Below are positions 24,301 to 36,400 of a stretch of DNA of 64,000 nt, piece after piece. Source of the DNA: Paragordius varius. Lineage: Eukaryota > Nematomorpha. The notes under the pieces were generated by a model. The model was not told the DNA's origin and searched no databases. It saw nothing but the letters and a program-made list of their open reading frames with translations. The position numbers and the translations under genes are program-made. Within the stretch, counting starts at the first letter, position 1; every line of letters begins with the position of its first letter. The DNA is taken from assembly GCA_964247055.1 (NCBI GenBank), contig OZ176052.1:1860001-1924000 (forward strand), in the 5' to 3' direction.

Positions 24301-27300
24301 ATTTCGCAACATTTCAATCGCTATGTTTGGATTACATTGTACAAATATTTAATACCGAAGGAAATATTTTAACACAAGATGGACTGGTAATTGTTTTATA
24401 GCTTTTGAAAAATTGCAATTATATTTCATCTTAGTAAAATTAAACAAAAATTACAATATATTTTTGTTATAGCTTAAAAATGTTTAAATATATATTTTTT
24501 TACTTTTTTATATATTTTTGATTTAAATTCGTTTATTTTAAACAAAAATTAATTTTAATCCCTCTCTTTTAAAATTATATGCATAAAAATTAATTTATAA
24601 CATTATCGTTAATATGCATTTTCAAATTTTCAAATTTAATATTTATTAAATATTAATTTTATAGTTGAAAGAATTCAAGCAAGCTTTCAAATGTGATTCA
24701 TTTAACATGGTATATACTGACTGTTGGATCCCTCAAATATTTGTCAACATTGTAAAACAACCCATTATTTCCTTCACCATGGATAATTATACCAAAAGAT
24801 CTAATCTTATCAATTTTATTAAAGGTAAAAGCTTATAGAAAAAATACTTTTTACCTAAAATATGTCTGAAATTTGCCATTTTTTTACGTAAATACCAACG
24901 TTTGCTTGCTATTAAAAATGTGGTAAAATTTTAACTATTTTAAAAAGTTATATTATATTAAAAGTTTATTTTCATTTGTACATTGGTATAACTAAAAATA
25001 CGTCAGAAGGCTTATGATTCATAAATATTTTTAGGGAAAGAAATTTTTTTTGAACTGTTTTCACAAAAATTTATTAATGCTATAATTTCAAAATTAACAC
25101 ATCATATATACGTCTAGAAATTGGAAAAATATATAATTACTGTGAGGCGGATTTTTATTAGTTTTATCGGGTATTATAAGTTATCTGGTAACATTGCTTT
25201 TTATATCATTTCCGAAATTAGATTGCGTAAATAGCGAAATGTTTGGTTTAAAATCAACTTCTACTGGTAATAAAGATAACGAATGTTTTTGCACAAATTT
25301 TACCCATTCATATCGAGTATTATGTCAAACAATCAATCCTAACTCACATTGCGACAACTCTCTCCAAGATGGTATGTTTAAAACAATTTTAGCGGTTTTT
25401 ATTAAGTATAGTCCAGGGGTGTCCACAACCTCAGCCCTTTAAGATATTATGCGGCCCGCGGAGTTTTTGGAAATTTATCAAATTAACACAGATTTCACAA
25501 TTCGCAATAATATGGCTCAATATATCATCGTAAAATTTAAACAAATTTTCAGAATAAGTCTTTTCAATATTAGCAACAAACTACCAGAAATCGGCAAAAT
25601 CAATAGCACTTGGATTTTTTCAATAGTAGTTTTATGCTTGAAATCAAATTAAATATTTATAAATTCCCATATATATTTTCAATGCGTCCCACGAAACTGT
25701 TTGTGTTGGACACCCCTAATATAGTCAATTAAATATTTATTTATACATGTTAAATTTGCCCTTTTTTATATATATATATTTTTAGGTCATCACGATCGAA
25801 AGAAAATTTATGCAAAATTTTTAGATCAGTTTTTTAAAAGTGCATGCGATGCTCAAACATTCGGTATCCTAGTACCCAATCGTAAAAACAGCCTTAACAG
25901 TGTCATCAATAATCATATTATTAAAGACAAGGAATATGTTTTAAATATCCTCATTAATATGCTGTATTTAAAACCTTCGACCTTATTTCAAAAAGAAAAT
26001 TATTACAATAAAATTAATTCTGGAAATATATTATCACAATCCTTCTTACCAAGGCAATCATCAGATAACTCTTATTTGATTCATTTATTACGGAAAATTG
26101 AATCAAATTTTATGTTGGTGCAATTAATTGCACAATGTGGTAAACCTCCCTTTACAATATATTAACCTTAAACACTAATTATTGCGAATAAGTAATGTTT
26201 TTGAGCAAAGTATTACGGTATATATAATATTTTGCTAAGTATGGATATTTTAATTTATTCATTTATTTTAACATTTAACATGTAATTAAGAATATTGATT
26301 TTAGCCTAATATAATTATTTTTATTAAATCACATGCCCTAAAACAATAAATTTCAGGTTAAATATTATTAAAGATGTCTTTTTTTCATTTATTATTAGAT
26401 TACATGGATCATTTATGTTATATGGGTAATATGTTTGCTACAATACTTCAACAATTTGTTCAATTTTCTCCACCATTAATTTATATGATATGGGGTATGA
26501 ATTCAAATAATATTATATTTTTAGAGAGAAAACAATAGAAGAAATATATCAAAAAAATTAAAATTAGAAAAGATAATTCAGTTGTTTTAAAATACCAAAA
26601 GCCAATTTATTTTTTTTCATATTCTATTATGAGTATTTTATTTTTATTACAGCATTAATATTATATTTTTTTAAATTTTCAAATAGATTGGATATTAATG
26701 CCGCCGCCTACCCATCTATTTTGGATGGACAAGTGTCACTTAAAAGACTTGCTAATCGTAAACTCAAACTAAATTTATCAAAACATTACACGAAAAGTAC
26801 TACGAAAGAGAAAGAGTTTCAATTTAAACAAAAATCTCAAGAATGCCGCTTGAAACAAACCCATGAGAATATACGAACATCTACGACGAATGGTAGAAAA
26901 ACGTTTGATTTAACTATACTGCCTATTGGTTTATACATTTTATATGGAATACAAAATATGACCAGTAAAATATTTATCTGTAAATCCTTGCAAGATTCAC
27001 GTCTATGGTCCCATGTTTTTAGGTTATACTTTTTTAATTTTATTTATTTTTTGTAAATTTTATTTAAAAAAATTTAATTCTTTGATACTATACCGTTAAT
27101 ATTGAGCCAAAAACTAAAAATATGGAGCAATATTATTTGAGCGCTTTAAAAAAACATGTAAAGTTTTTCAAATTATCTAAATCTTTTCCCTACAATGTTT
27201 TTTTGTAATTTTTTGTTAATTACTAAGCGTTCAATATATATTTATTATTTAATTATATAGTCTCTTAGAAATATTTATCAAAAAAAATTTCATATGTAAT

Positions 27301-30300
27301 CATATAATGTAAAATTATTTTTTGGTTTAAAAATGTAATAATGCTATTTTCAAACATTCTTTTTCCCAATTTTTTTTAATAGATTTTATGGAATGATTGT
27401 TCGGATAAAAGCATTTTTTGAAATGCCAAGTACGCATTTAGAACCATTTGTTAAAGATGTAAGGCAAATTTTGTGCCCTCATCAAAAATATGAAAATACC
27501 CATGAAAATAATAGGTAATTTTATTATTAATAAATAGCATTTTAAATATATGAAAATTAAATATTCAAATGAAATTTCGGAATCGTATTGGACACAAATT
27601 AAAACAATAAAATTTTATTTTTTATCTCATATTTCGCAACCGTAAATCTTTATATTATATAGAAACAAATTAAGAGACTTAGAATATCGGTGTCAGTTTT
27701 TATTTCAAGACAACTTTTTACGAAAAAACATGCTTACATTTACAGTTTGGCATTTTAATGACTGCTTATTTCACTTTATAGTAAGGCAATTTGCAACACA
27801 CAGTATTGTATGGAAAAAAACGACTAAAATGTTGAATAAACAATTATTTCCTTTGCTTTTTCAATACACTTCCTTTAATGTGAAATAAGCAACCATTTTA
27901 AGGCATCTACTGTATTTTTCATGTTTTAAGATTTTTATTTCCATTATTTTTCATATCATAATCATTTATTTTTTGATATTTCCAATATCCAATCCATATA
28001 CTCACTAATTTTTGTAGAAATGAAAATGAAAATCAATTCACAAAAATAGGTGATATCAATACTTCAAATACTGATTCCACATTTTTTTATGATACACTAT
28101 TATCACTTATAAAGTTTGGCAATGAATGTACCCTGCAAGATTTATCCTACAAAAATTTTATGCATTGGATATATAATTTAGATCGTGTTCATGATGAATT
28201 CAAATCGAAATCATCACCTCATAGCACTAATAATAACCATAGTAATAATATAAATAAATTTCCATTTCATCTTTTCTCACCTGCGATTAATGCCCTTTTC
28301 AACCAACTTAACAAGTAAATATTTTTTGCATTTTGCTAAAAGCTTGACAGCTAAAATTGATTGATTGGGCTTTAATTTAAATTAGGTTGTTTTTTATTTT
28401 CTGGTATTTACAGCCTACGCGTGTCTAAAAATATCAAAAGAATTTTAAATAAAAAAAATTCTAAATTTAAGTAAAAATGATAAATCTTAAACAAATTTTA
28501 ATTGAATACAACATCTTGCCAAATTTTGGCAATGAACTAACAAAAATTGTTATAAATGGTTTAGTTATATTTAACTTTTTTAAATCGATATAAATTATCA
28601 ATAATCCCGCTTAAAGTTTACATGGTTACGCTTGTTTATATCAAAGATAACCGGATAGCTTTTTTTATCTAGGAGATAAAACAAACGATATTATTTGCAA
28701 TTCAATCTGTTTTCACATGATTCTAGATAATAGTGGATAAAAATGTATAGCATAAATAAAATCTTATCATTATTTTTCAGTCAGTCAATTATTAAATGCA
28801 AATTTTTTCATTTTCGCTCCTTAGAGTTCTTCAAGACCTTTATATTGGGATCGAGTTTGAAAAATTACTAATTTTGGGCCAATCACTGCATTCATATGCC
28901 TTGTATCATATACAAGCTTACCGAGATAAATATACAATAATCAGCAGAAAGGGTATTTTTTATTCATTTTAATTATCATTTCCTTTTTTTAATATACCAT
29001 TTACAATTTATATTCACCCTTGAACAATTCAAATTCACCCTGAAAATAAATTATGTGTTTTCGGGCTAATATAACTCATCATAAATAATAAATATATTCT
29101 TATAACATAGTTTATTTATTTTTTCGATATTATTATAATTTTAAACGTGACATCATTTTTTAAAAATATTTCAAAATAAGGGTAATTTTTAATCTTAAAA
29201 AACACATAATTTATTCTTGGGTGAATATGGATTGTTTGAAGGGTAAATTATAATTGTTTAAGGGTTTTGAACTGTAAATGGTATATAACCGCTGCTTTAA
29301 ATTACTTCTACTAGAAACATCAAAATCAAAGTCAAGGACAGCTAATGAGAATCCTGTACAAGGGCATTCAAAACAACAGTCAAAAATGGAAAAATATTTT
29401 GATTTATACCATATAAAATGGATCATTAGTCAAATATATGAGCTTTTACATCAAACACTAAAATCGGGGAGACCATTGATACAAATTATGAATATTTGGC
29501 AAAATTTTTATCTTAAAACGATGAAACAGGTTGGAGAGAGAAATTTCATTTTTTTATTTTAATATTAATAATCAGTAAAAATTATGTCTACAGAATTTTT
29601 TATATTATAATTTATATATTTTTTTAAAACATTGATGATAATTAAAAAATTGGCATTTATTAATAAATTTAATACTACTATAAATTGTAGAAGAAATTTT
29701 TTTATAGAAAAGATTTATATATTGATTTGACTAAATATCAAATGTACCATTTTAATATATAATATTGCTTATATTCTATACTATAGATGGTATATATGGG
29801 TTGGGAGATAGGTTGGGAATACTGTAAAACTGTATTAGATATTAATCAAAGGTTAATTGACGCTTTTAGTTCTACGTTTGCAGAACAGCCAGGATTTCAT
29901 ATAAATCAAAAGGTAATTTTTTAAATAATTTAATCATATATATCGTTATCAAATGGGCGAAATCTTAAAATAAAATTCATGATTGATATGTTTTTTAGAT
30001 TTTTTTGTGATTACAGTATGCATTTTAATGGTTGCTTATTTAACACTACAGTAGTGTATGGAAAAAACAACGAAATGGTGAATAAACAATTACTTCCTTT
30101 CTTTTTTTCCATACACTCCTGTGTTGAAAATCTACTTTAGTGTGAAGCAACCATTAAAATGCATACTATACTGTATATGATATTTTGGCATATTTTATTG
30201 TATTACTTACTTATTAGATACTGTCCATATACTATGAATTTATGATGTTGGCTTTGGATAATTCCCACATTACTTTAAATGAATCTCCTCCTCGCGTTGA

Positions 30301-30404
30301 AAGAAACAATATGTGTCGACAAAAATTTATGGCTAAGGTAGTAGGTTCATTTATTTTTGCGTCTAAATATTTTTTCTTTTTATAAAATAATTTTTTACAA
30401 GTTC

Positions 30405-30440
<36 letters not shown>

Positions 30441-33400
30441 TGATTAAGCTTATATTTTGACGAATTTTTAGCCTTTACTCATTAAAAATACCTTGGAATT
30501 TTATTTAAATGCTTTTGTCATTGGTAACTTTAATATACCATCAAGAGTGTCCTTGAACAGTACAGTTCAAGTTGGTCCTTGAACATTTCAAGTTGGTCCT
30601 TAAACACTTCAAGTTGGTCCTTTGGTTTTTTTGTTTTGTTTTTAATTTTTATCAATCAAATTGTAAATAATATATCTATTTTATTGTTTTTAACCTATTT
30701 TCTATTATTTAACATAAATTTTAAATCGATATCAACTTTTAATCCTTGAGAATTTCTTAAAATAATTTTGGATATTTATAAGATTTTAACACGAAATGAA
30801 AAAATATATAAGTTTTCTGGGTTATTAATTAAAATTAATCATTAAAAACATTTAAAAGTCAATAATTTTGTTCAATTGAAATAAAATAGTTTGAAACAAA
30901 AAAGTAGTTTTTCAATAACATTTTTTATTTTTAAATGAATAAATATATAATAAATAAAGAAAATTAGGTAAATAAATAAAAAAATAAATGCAAAAATTAT
31001 AGTTAAATCAAAATTTATAAATTTTAAGGACCAACTTGAAGTGTTCAAGGATCAACTTGAACTGTTCAAGGATCAACTTGAACTGTTCAAGGATCAACTT
31101 GAACTGTTCAAGGACTAACTTGAAATGTTCAAGGACTAACTTGAAATGTTCAAGGAAACTTGAAGTGTTCAAGGACACTCTTGAAGTGCAAATAATATAT
31201 GTATAATTTTACATAAATATATATACATATATAATATCATAGATATTTGAACAAATTTACTCGATTATTATTGTGGTCTCATCTCCGGCCCAACAACCTT
31301 CAGAGTTTGAAAACAGACCTTTTATACCGCAGAATGATAATAATATTAACACTAACAATACAGAACACAATTTAGGCTCTGGCCTAATTTCCATACTAAC
31401 TTGCTTGAAATTATATGTAATTGCGTTTGTGGAAAAACACTGTAGTAAAATAAATTCGTATAATTTGAAAGAAAATTTAAGCTCACCTCATAGTTATATA
31501 CCTAAGGGGTATGATTTAACCGCTCATGAATGTTCAACCATACTTATGTTAACTAAAGTATTAACTTCTCTTTCTGCCTATTTGGATACTTCAAACTTTG
31601 GCATTTGCAAAGAAGAAATTATAAAATGGTCTGAAAATTTAATGGATTTCCTTAGTCGATTACTGCATTATGGCTATGTCCAAAATTTTGTATTTGACAA
31701 TATTCCATATCTCTATTTCGGCGACAATACTAAAAATGTGGATAGACAAGTTATTGAAAGTATATCATTTTAAATGAATTTTATGCAGTTTACTGTAAAA
31801 CTCTCTGCGAATCTATATATGTAATGTTTGAAAAATTAAAAAATATTTTTTGCATTAACATATTGATAGGGATTGTTAGTACTCATGAATTTTTGACGCC
31901 ATTATGCCATAAATGGACACAGATTTTCATAAATTTGTGCCAAAAATCCGCAAATAATGTCTTACATTCGGATGACAAATCTTTAAATTACCCGGAAGAG
32001 TATAAAAATAAAATTTAAATTTTTTTTGAATTATGTTTAGACATTTCAATATAAATTATTTCCATAGACTTTTAATTAACTTTCGACAAAGACGCGAACA
32101 ATACTTGAAGAATCATATATCGCAATCTGCAAGCAACATAGATTTCATTGCATTTTCTACCCTAATTACTGATTATGACGATATATTTATGGTAAGTTTT
32201 AGAACTGATTTTAAAAAAAATCATAAATATTTTTTTACCTTATTTAAAAGAGCCTTTTATATATATAATTTACTTTTTATTAGCCAAATATGAATACTTC
32301 AAACTCACCCGATAACGGTAAAATTGATAAAACGGAGTTATGTTTCAATCCAAATGCAAATTTTACCATATCGAATTCCGTCTCAAAATTTTTGGATGGT
32401 ATCTTTGATTTAGCTCTAAATCAATATTATTCGCAAGCTAGAACTAAAAAACCAAAACTAAATGGTATGTATGTTAAATATTTTCTAAGAATATTTTATG
32501 ATTGTAATACAAATATTCAAAATTCAACTAAAATGTTCTTTAGATCATGAATCCATATTTGAAATGATTAGGCAAGATTTGTCACAACAAGGCATTAACG
32601 ATAATAACGAGTTATTAATTAATAATACATATCTCGTCAACTTTTATATGGTGGCATTTACCAAACTAAATGATTGTATTATATCCGACACATTTTCACA
32701 TAATAATATGAGTATGAATATTAATAAGGATGATATTTGCCTAGGTAATACAATTCCAAAAAACGGTGAAAAAATGCATAAAAATTACATAGCAAGTCGT
32801 GTGGAAAATGTTAAAAGCTTGCTTGCAATCCTAACTGATTCTATCTTGAAGATAACTGAGAAATATTTCGTAAATGAGAAGAAAATACTAAATAGGTCGT
32901 TTCAAAATTTACAACCACAGATTAAGGAAACCATCAACGTATGTTTAGAGCTAAATTCCCAATTATTAAGCACATATACATTGGCTGTATGCAATGATCG
33001 GAGTTTTGCCCTTACCGCGTCTAGCATAAGTAGTTTAAGGTACTTTTTTATTTTTGAAAATTTCAAACATCAAAAATGATTTTTTAATATTGTTAAATTT
33101 TGAAACGACATAATTAAACCGCATATATGGGTGGGAGCTTTATTTTAAAATAGGTGTCTATCTTGAGCGGTATAGTATTCCATAAATAATTTAACCCTTA
33201 CCTGTTAAAATTTCTTTTATGCTTTCTCTCAATTCAATATATATATATTACACCATTTAGACACTATTTATTTCAATGGTCATCATCGTTTTTTAACAAT
33301 GCAATATTGTCCAACACCCATCCTGATTCTACATTTGTGTCCAATAATAAAAATATAAGTTCCACCAACATAATAAACATTGATAATTTTGGCAAAAAAC

Positions 33401-36400
33401 TTTTGATTGATCAAATACTGTTGTGTCTTTCGGCTTGTCAAAACGATTTATTGCATAAATGTCAATTGATTACAATCATTTTTGAACCAGGAAATTGGAA
33501 TATGAATGGGAATGAATTAAATTTCGATATACGATTGGGTGTTTTAAAGCATACCAACAAACAAAAAGTAGTACCAATTAACCATAATAATAATTTTGAC
33601 AATTTACCTTGTGATGATAGAAAAACAATGGTTAAAGCAGGAAATAAATGGGTTAAACGTGAAACAAAGTTACGAATGGATATGATAAAAGAGGTGATAT
33701 ACTATATAATGATATTTAATTTTATATTTCTTAAGACACCTAAAAATGTTTAAAATTAAAATCATTTGTACAGTAAAAATTGAAAAAATATACAGACAAA
33801 TATTTTTTCTAACAGACAAAACCATACTTTCTAAATCTTGATATTAATATAAATCATTGTTTTAAAGTGCAATGTATTAAATAGAGATGTATATTAATAG
33901 CAATCAATTATGCATTTTATGATTGTAATTTATTAATTTTTATAAGAAAAATCAAGCTTTAAAAAAATCTCGTTTTTTTCTTTATATTTTTACGTTTTGC
34001 GCGTATATTTACATTTTTTACTGTTCTCATAAAAAAGGCTTAATTTAATGTTTATATTAAAATCTAAATTTTTATAATGAATAAAATTATTTTATGATGT
34101 TACATAATTAGGTATTTTATTTTGACAATGAAAACTCTGTCATAAAAAGTGCTCATCTACCAGCAAATGCTCTACATAACGATTCTCCTAAGTTGGATGA
34201 AATTATAAGTATATCCGCATCAGGCAAATACACTAATTTAAAGTATTTTACATTTATTATTACGTTTTATTTTAACGTTTTTTTTAAATTGTGATTTTGA
34301 TCAAAAAACATGTAAGAATCAAACATATATTGTTGCCTCAATTCAAAAAAATAAATTATATGTATAGCATGCTTTAACACTAAATTTTCTGTAGATTACA
34401 AAAATAATTCTTGAGATTTATGATATATATAAATATATTCAATCATTTCTCCACGTATTTTATTTTTTTCGTCTCTTAGATTCACAATGTACATTGAAGA
34501 ATTTGTTAATTCATTACTGGCAACCTGGTTATATACCCAATTATTGGGTGATTTAGCCTTAAAATTTTGTCAGAGTCATTACATAATAAATACGGCGCAT
34601 TTTAACACTGTGCCCAGTCAAGTCAATCTTTTTATTGATCGCAAACAAGGGGGAACAACCATAAATAATATGAATATATCGAAAGGATTGAATGAGTCAT
34701 CTAGATCACATTACGAATGTTATGATGGAAAATTATTAAAGTAATGAATTTTTATTATAGATATGACATTTTTTTAAAAAATTTATTAGTTGGCCATTTT
34801 TCCGTAATAATAATATATATTTTTTGCTTTTATCTTGGTCCTAGATATTAAGTATGATGATTTAAAGTTTGCGATATTGTTGCAAATGACTTTATATGGC
34901 TGAAACTTTTTTGGTATTCTAATTTTTTTTCTAAATACTCAGTATTAGAAAAATAGCAATCAAAAGGCGACGATTCTAAAATGTATTTGTGATATTTTAG
35001 TTGTTAAATAATAAGTAACTTAAAAAAATAATTTTTGCCCAAATTATACATAATGAATTGTAATTATCAAAACGCCAATATATATATATATATTACCTCT
35101 TATTTTTAGCTTTTTATTGCATGCGCTAACCCAAACATACCATTTAACGTGTGCGTTTGATCGAAGACCTGGTCTCAAATTTTTACTTAAGCGTTGCTTT
35201 TATATTCATCAATCCCAAATAATATCCGCTAAAAATAGTAAGGACAATTTTAACCATAAAAATAGCGGCAATCCATATGAAAGTGTCCAAAATTCTAATC
35301 AATCCTACTCAAAGAGTAATTTGGAAAATACTGAATCAACAACTATTTTACCCAATCTATATAGGGTTGGAAGTTTAGCATTTGCTTACTATGGATTAAT
35401 TTTATTCCACCTGTCTGTTAAAAGGTATATTTGAATTATTATTCTAACGAAAAATATTTTTTTCAATTTAATATCAACACACAAAAGACACCAAAATATA
35501 AACACCCTATTTAGTTAATTGTCAAATTTTATTTAATGTCCATATATTAATTTTATGAACATTTTTTTCGTAAGTATAACTAAAAAAATATTTTAACATT
35601 TTTTAAATGATATTTTAAAATAATTTGCTCTCGTTACCATATATACTCAGAAACGATATTGATGGCCTTACAAACGGGTACTTGAATGATGATTGCAAAT
35701 TATTTTTGAGTTTTTTGGATTCTCTCCTCACATTTTATTGTGTGCTCAATAACCAAGATATAAGGTATTATTATTTAATAATAGTTTTCCATTTTTACTA
35801 TTCTTAATTTAATTTAATTAATAAAATCATTACAATATTATCCCTATTGATATATTTGATTTGCAATTAAAGTTTAGCATTTCTTAATGTTTTTTACTGG
35901 ACATAATTAAGTTATACAAAGGAATCTAGATAGCATTTTTCAAGTCTAATAATTTAGGCATATTTATTTTCTGACTATATCATAAATTAAAAATTTGAGT
36001 ATTTTAAATATTATTATACTTTTTGGCTGTTTTATATTTAAATGACTAAATAATTTAAAAATTTATTGTTGATATTATTTTTTGTATGGAGATGAATAAA
36101 GTCAAATAAATCCCGAAAAATAATTATACCCTATGCAAATTTTAGCTATACATTTATATACATATATAGAAAACCATCCTTAGTAAAGAAAAATACGAAT
36201 AAAAATAAACCCTTTAATAGTTCTACCACACCACTGACATTTGCCAATCTTTTTTCCAACACTCCCGTCCCTTCAAATAAAAATATTACATTGTCAAACA
36301 TAACTACACGCGGAATAAAATCTTCGATTTCCGCCCCTAAAAGATTGGATAAAAATCAAAAACAACCCATAATACGGAAACAGAAAAGCCTTAATTTGGA

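Larger units (their letters stand above)
23186..30337 (+). other. ARFGEF3-like copy A, exons 14-26 (middle third)
   Basis: Exons: 23186-23345, 24217-24386, 24665-24824, 25222-25371, 25786-26139, 26399-26494, 26653-27022, 27383-27514, 28018-28314, 28825-28952, 29315-29529, 29787-29912, 30218-30337. Exons 14-16 match the degenerate Sec7-like region of ARFGEF3; I see no FRLPGE-type catalytic motif of active Sec7 exchange factors, as expected for BIG3. Exon 20 starts at the upstream AG (attacag, 26652), because only that acceptor keeps phase with exon 19 and the LWSHVF frame. Intron 17 holds a hAT MITE, introns 21 and 25 hold TACAGTATGC-type MITEs, and intron 23 is almost wholly a foldback element. 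Confidence 0.8.

Noticed and set aside
25449-25652. 67-codon open frame
   Set aside because: It lies wholly inside the intron 17 hAT MITE and is broken in the copy B orthologue.
26690-27056. Acceptor at AAATAG just before the 122-codon frame as the start of exon 20
   Set aside because: It gives the wrong phase after exon 19. The AG at 26651-26652 keeps phase and the frame is open from there.
27660-27740. Possible extra exon after an AG at about 27661 in intron 21
   Set aside because: Exons 21 and 22 already join in phase; the stretch has early stops in the needed phase and leads straight into a MITE.
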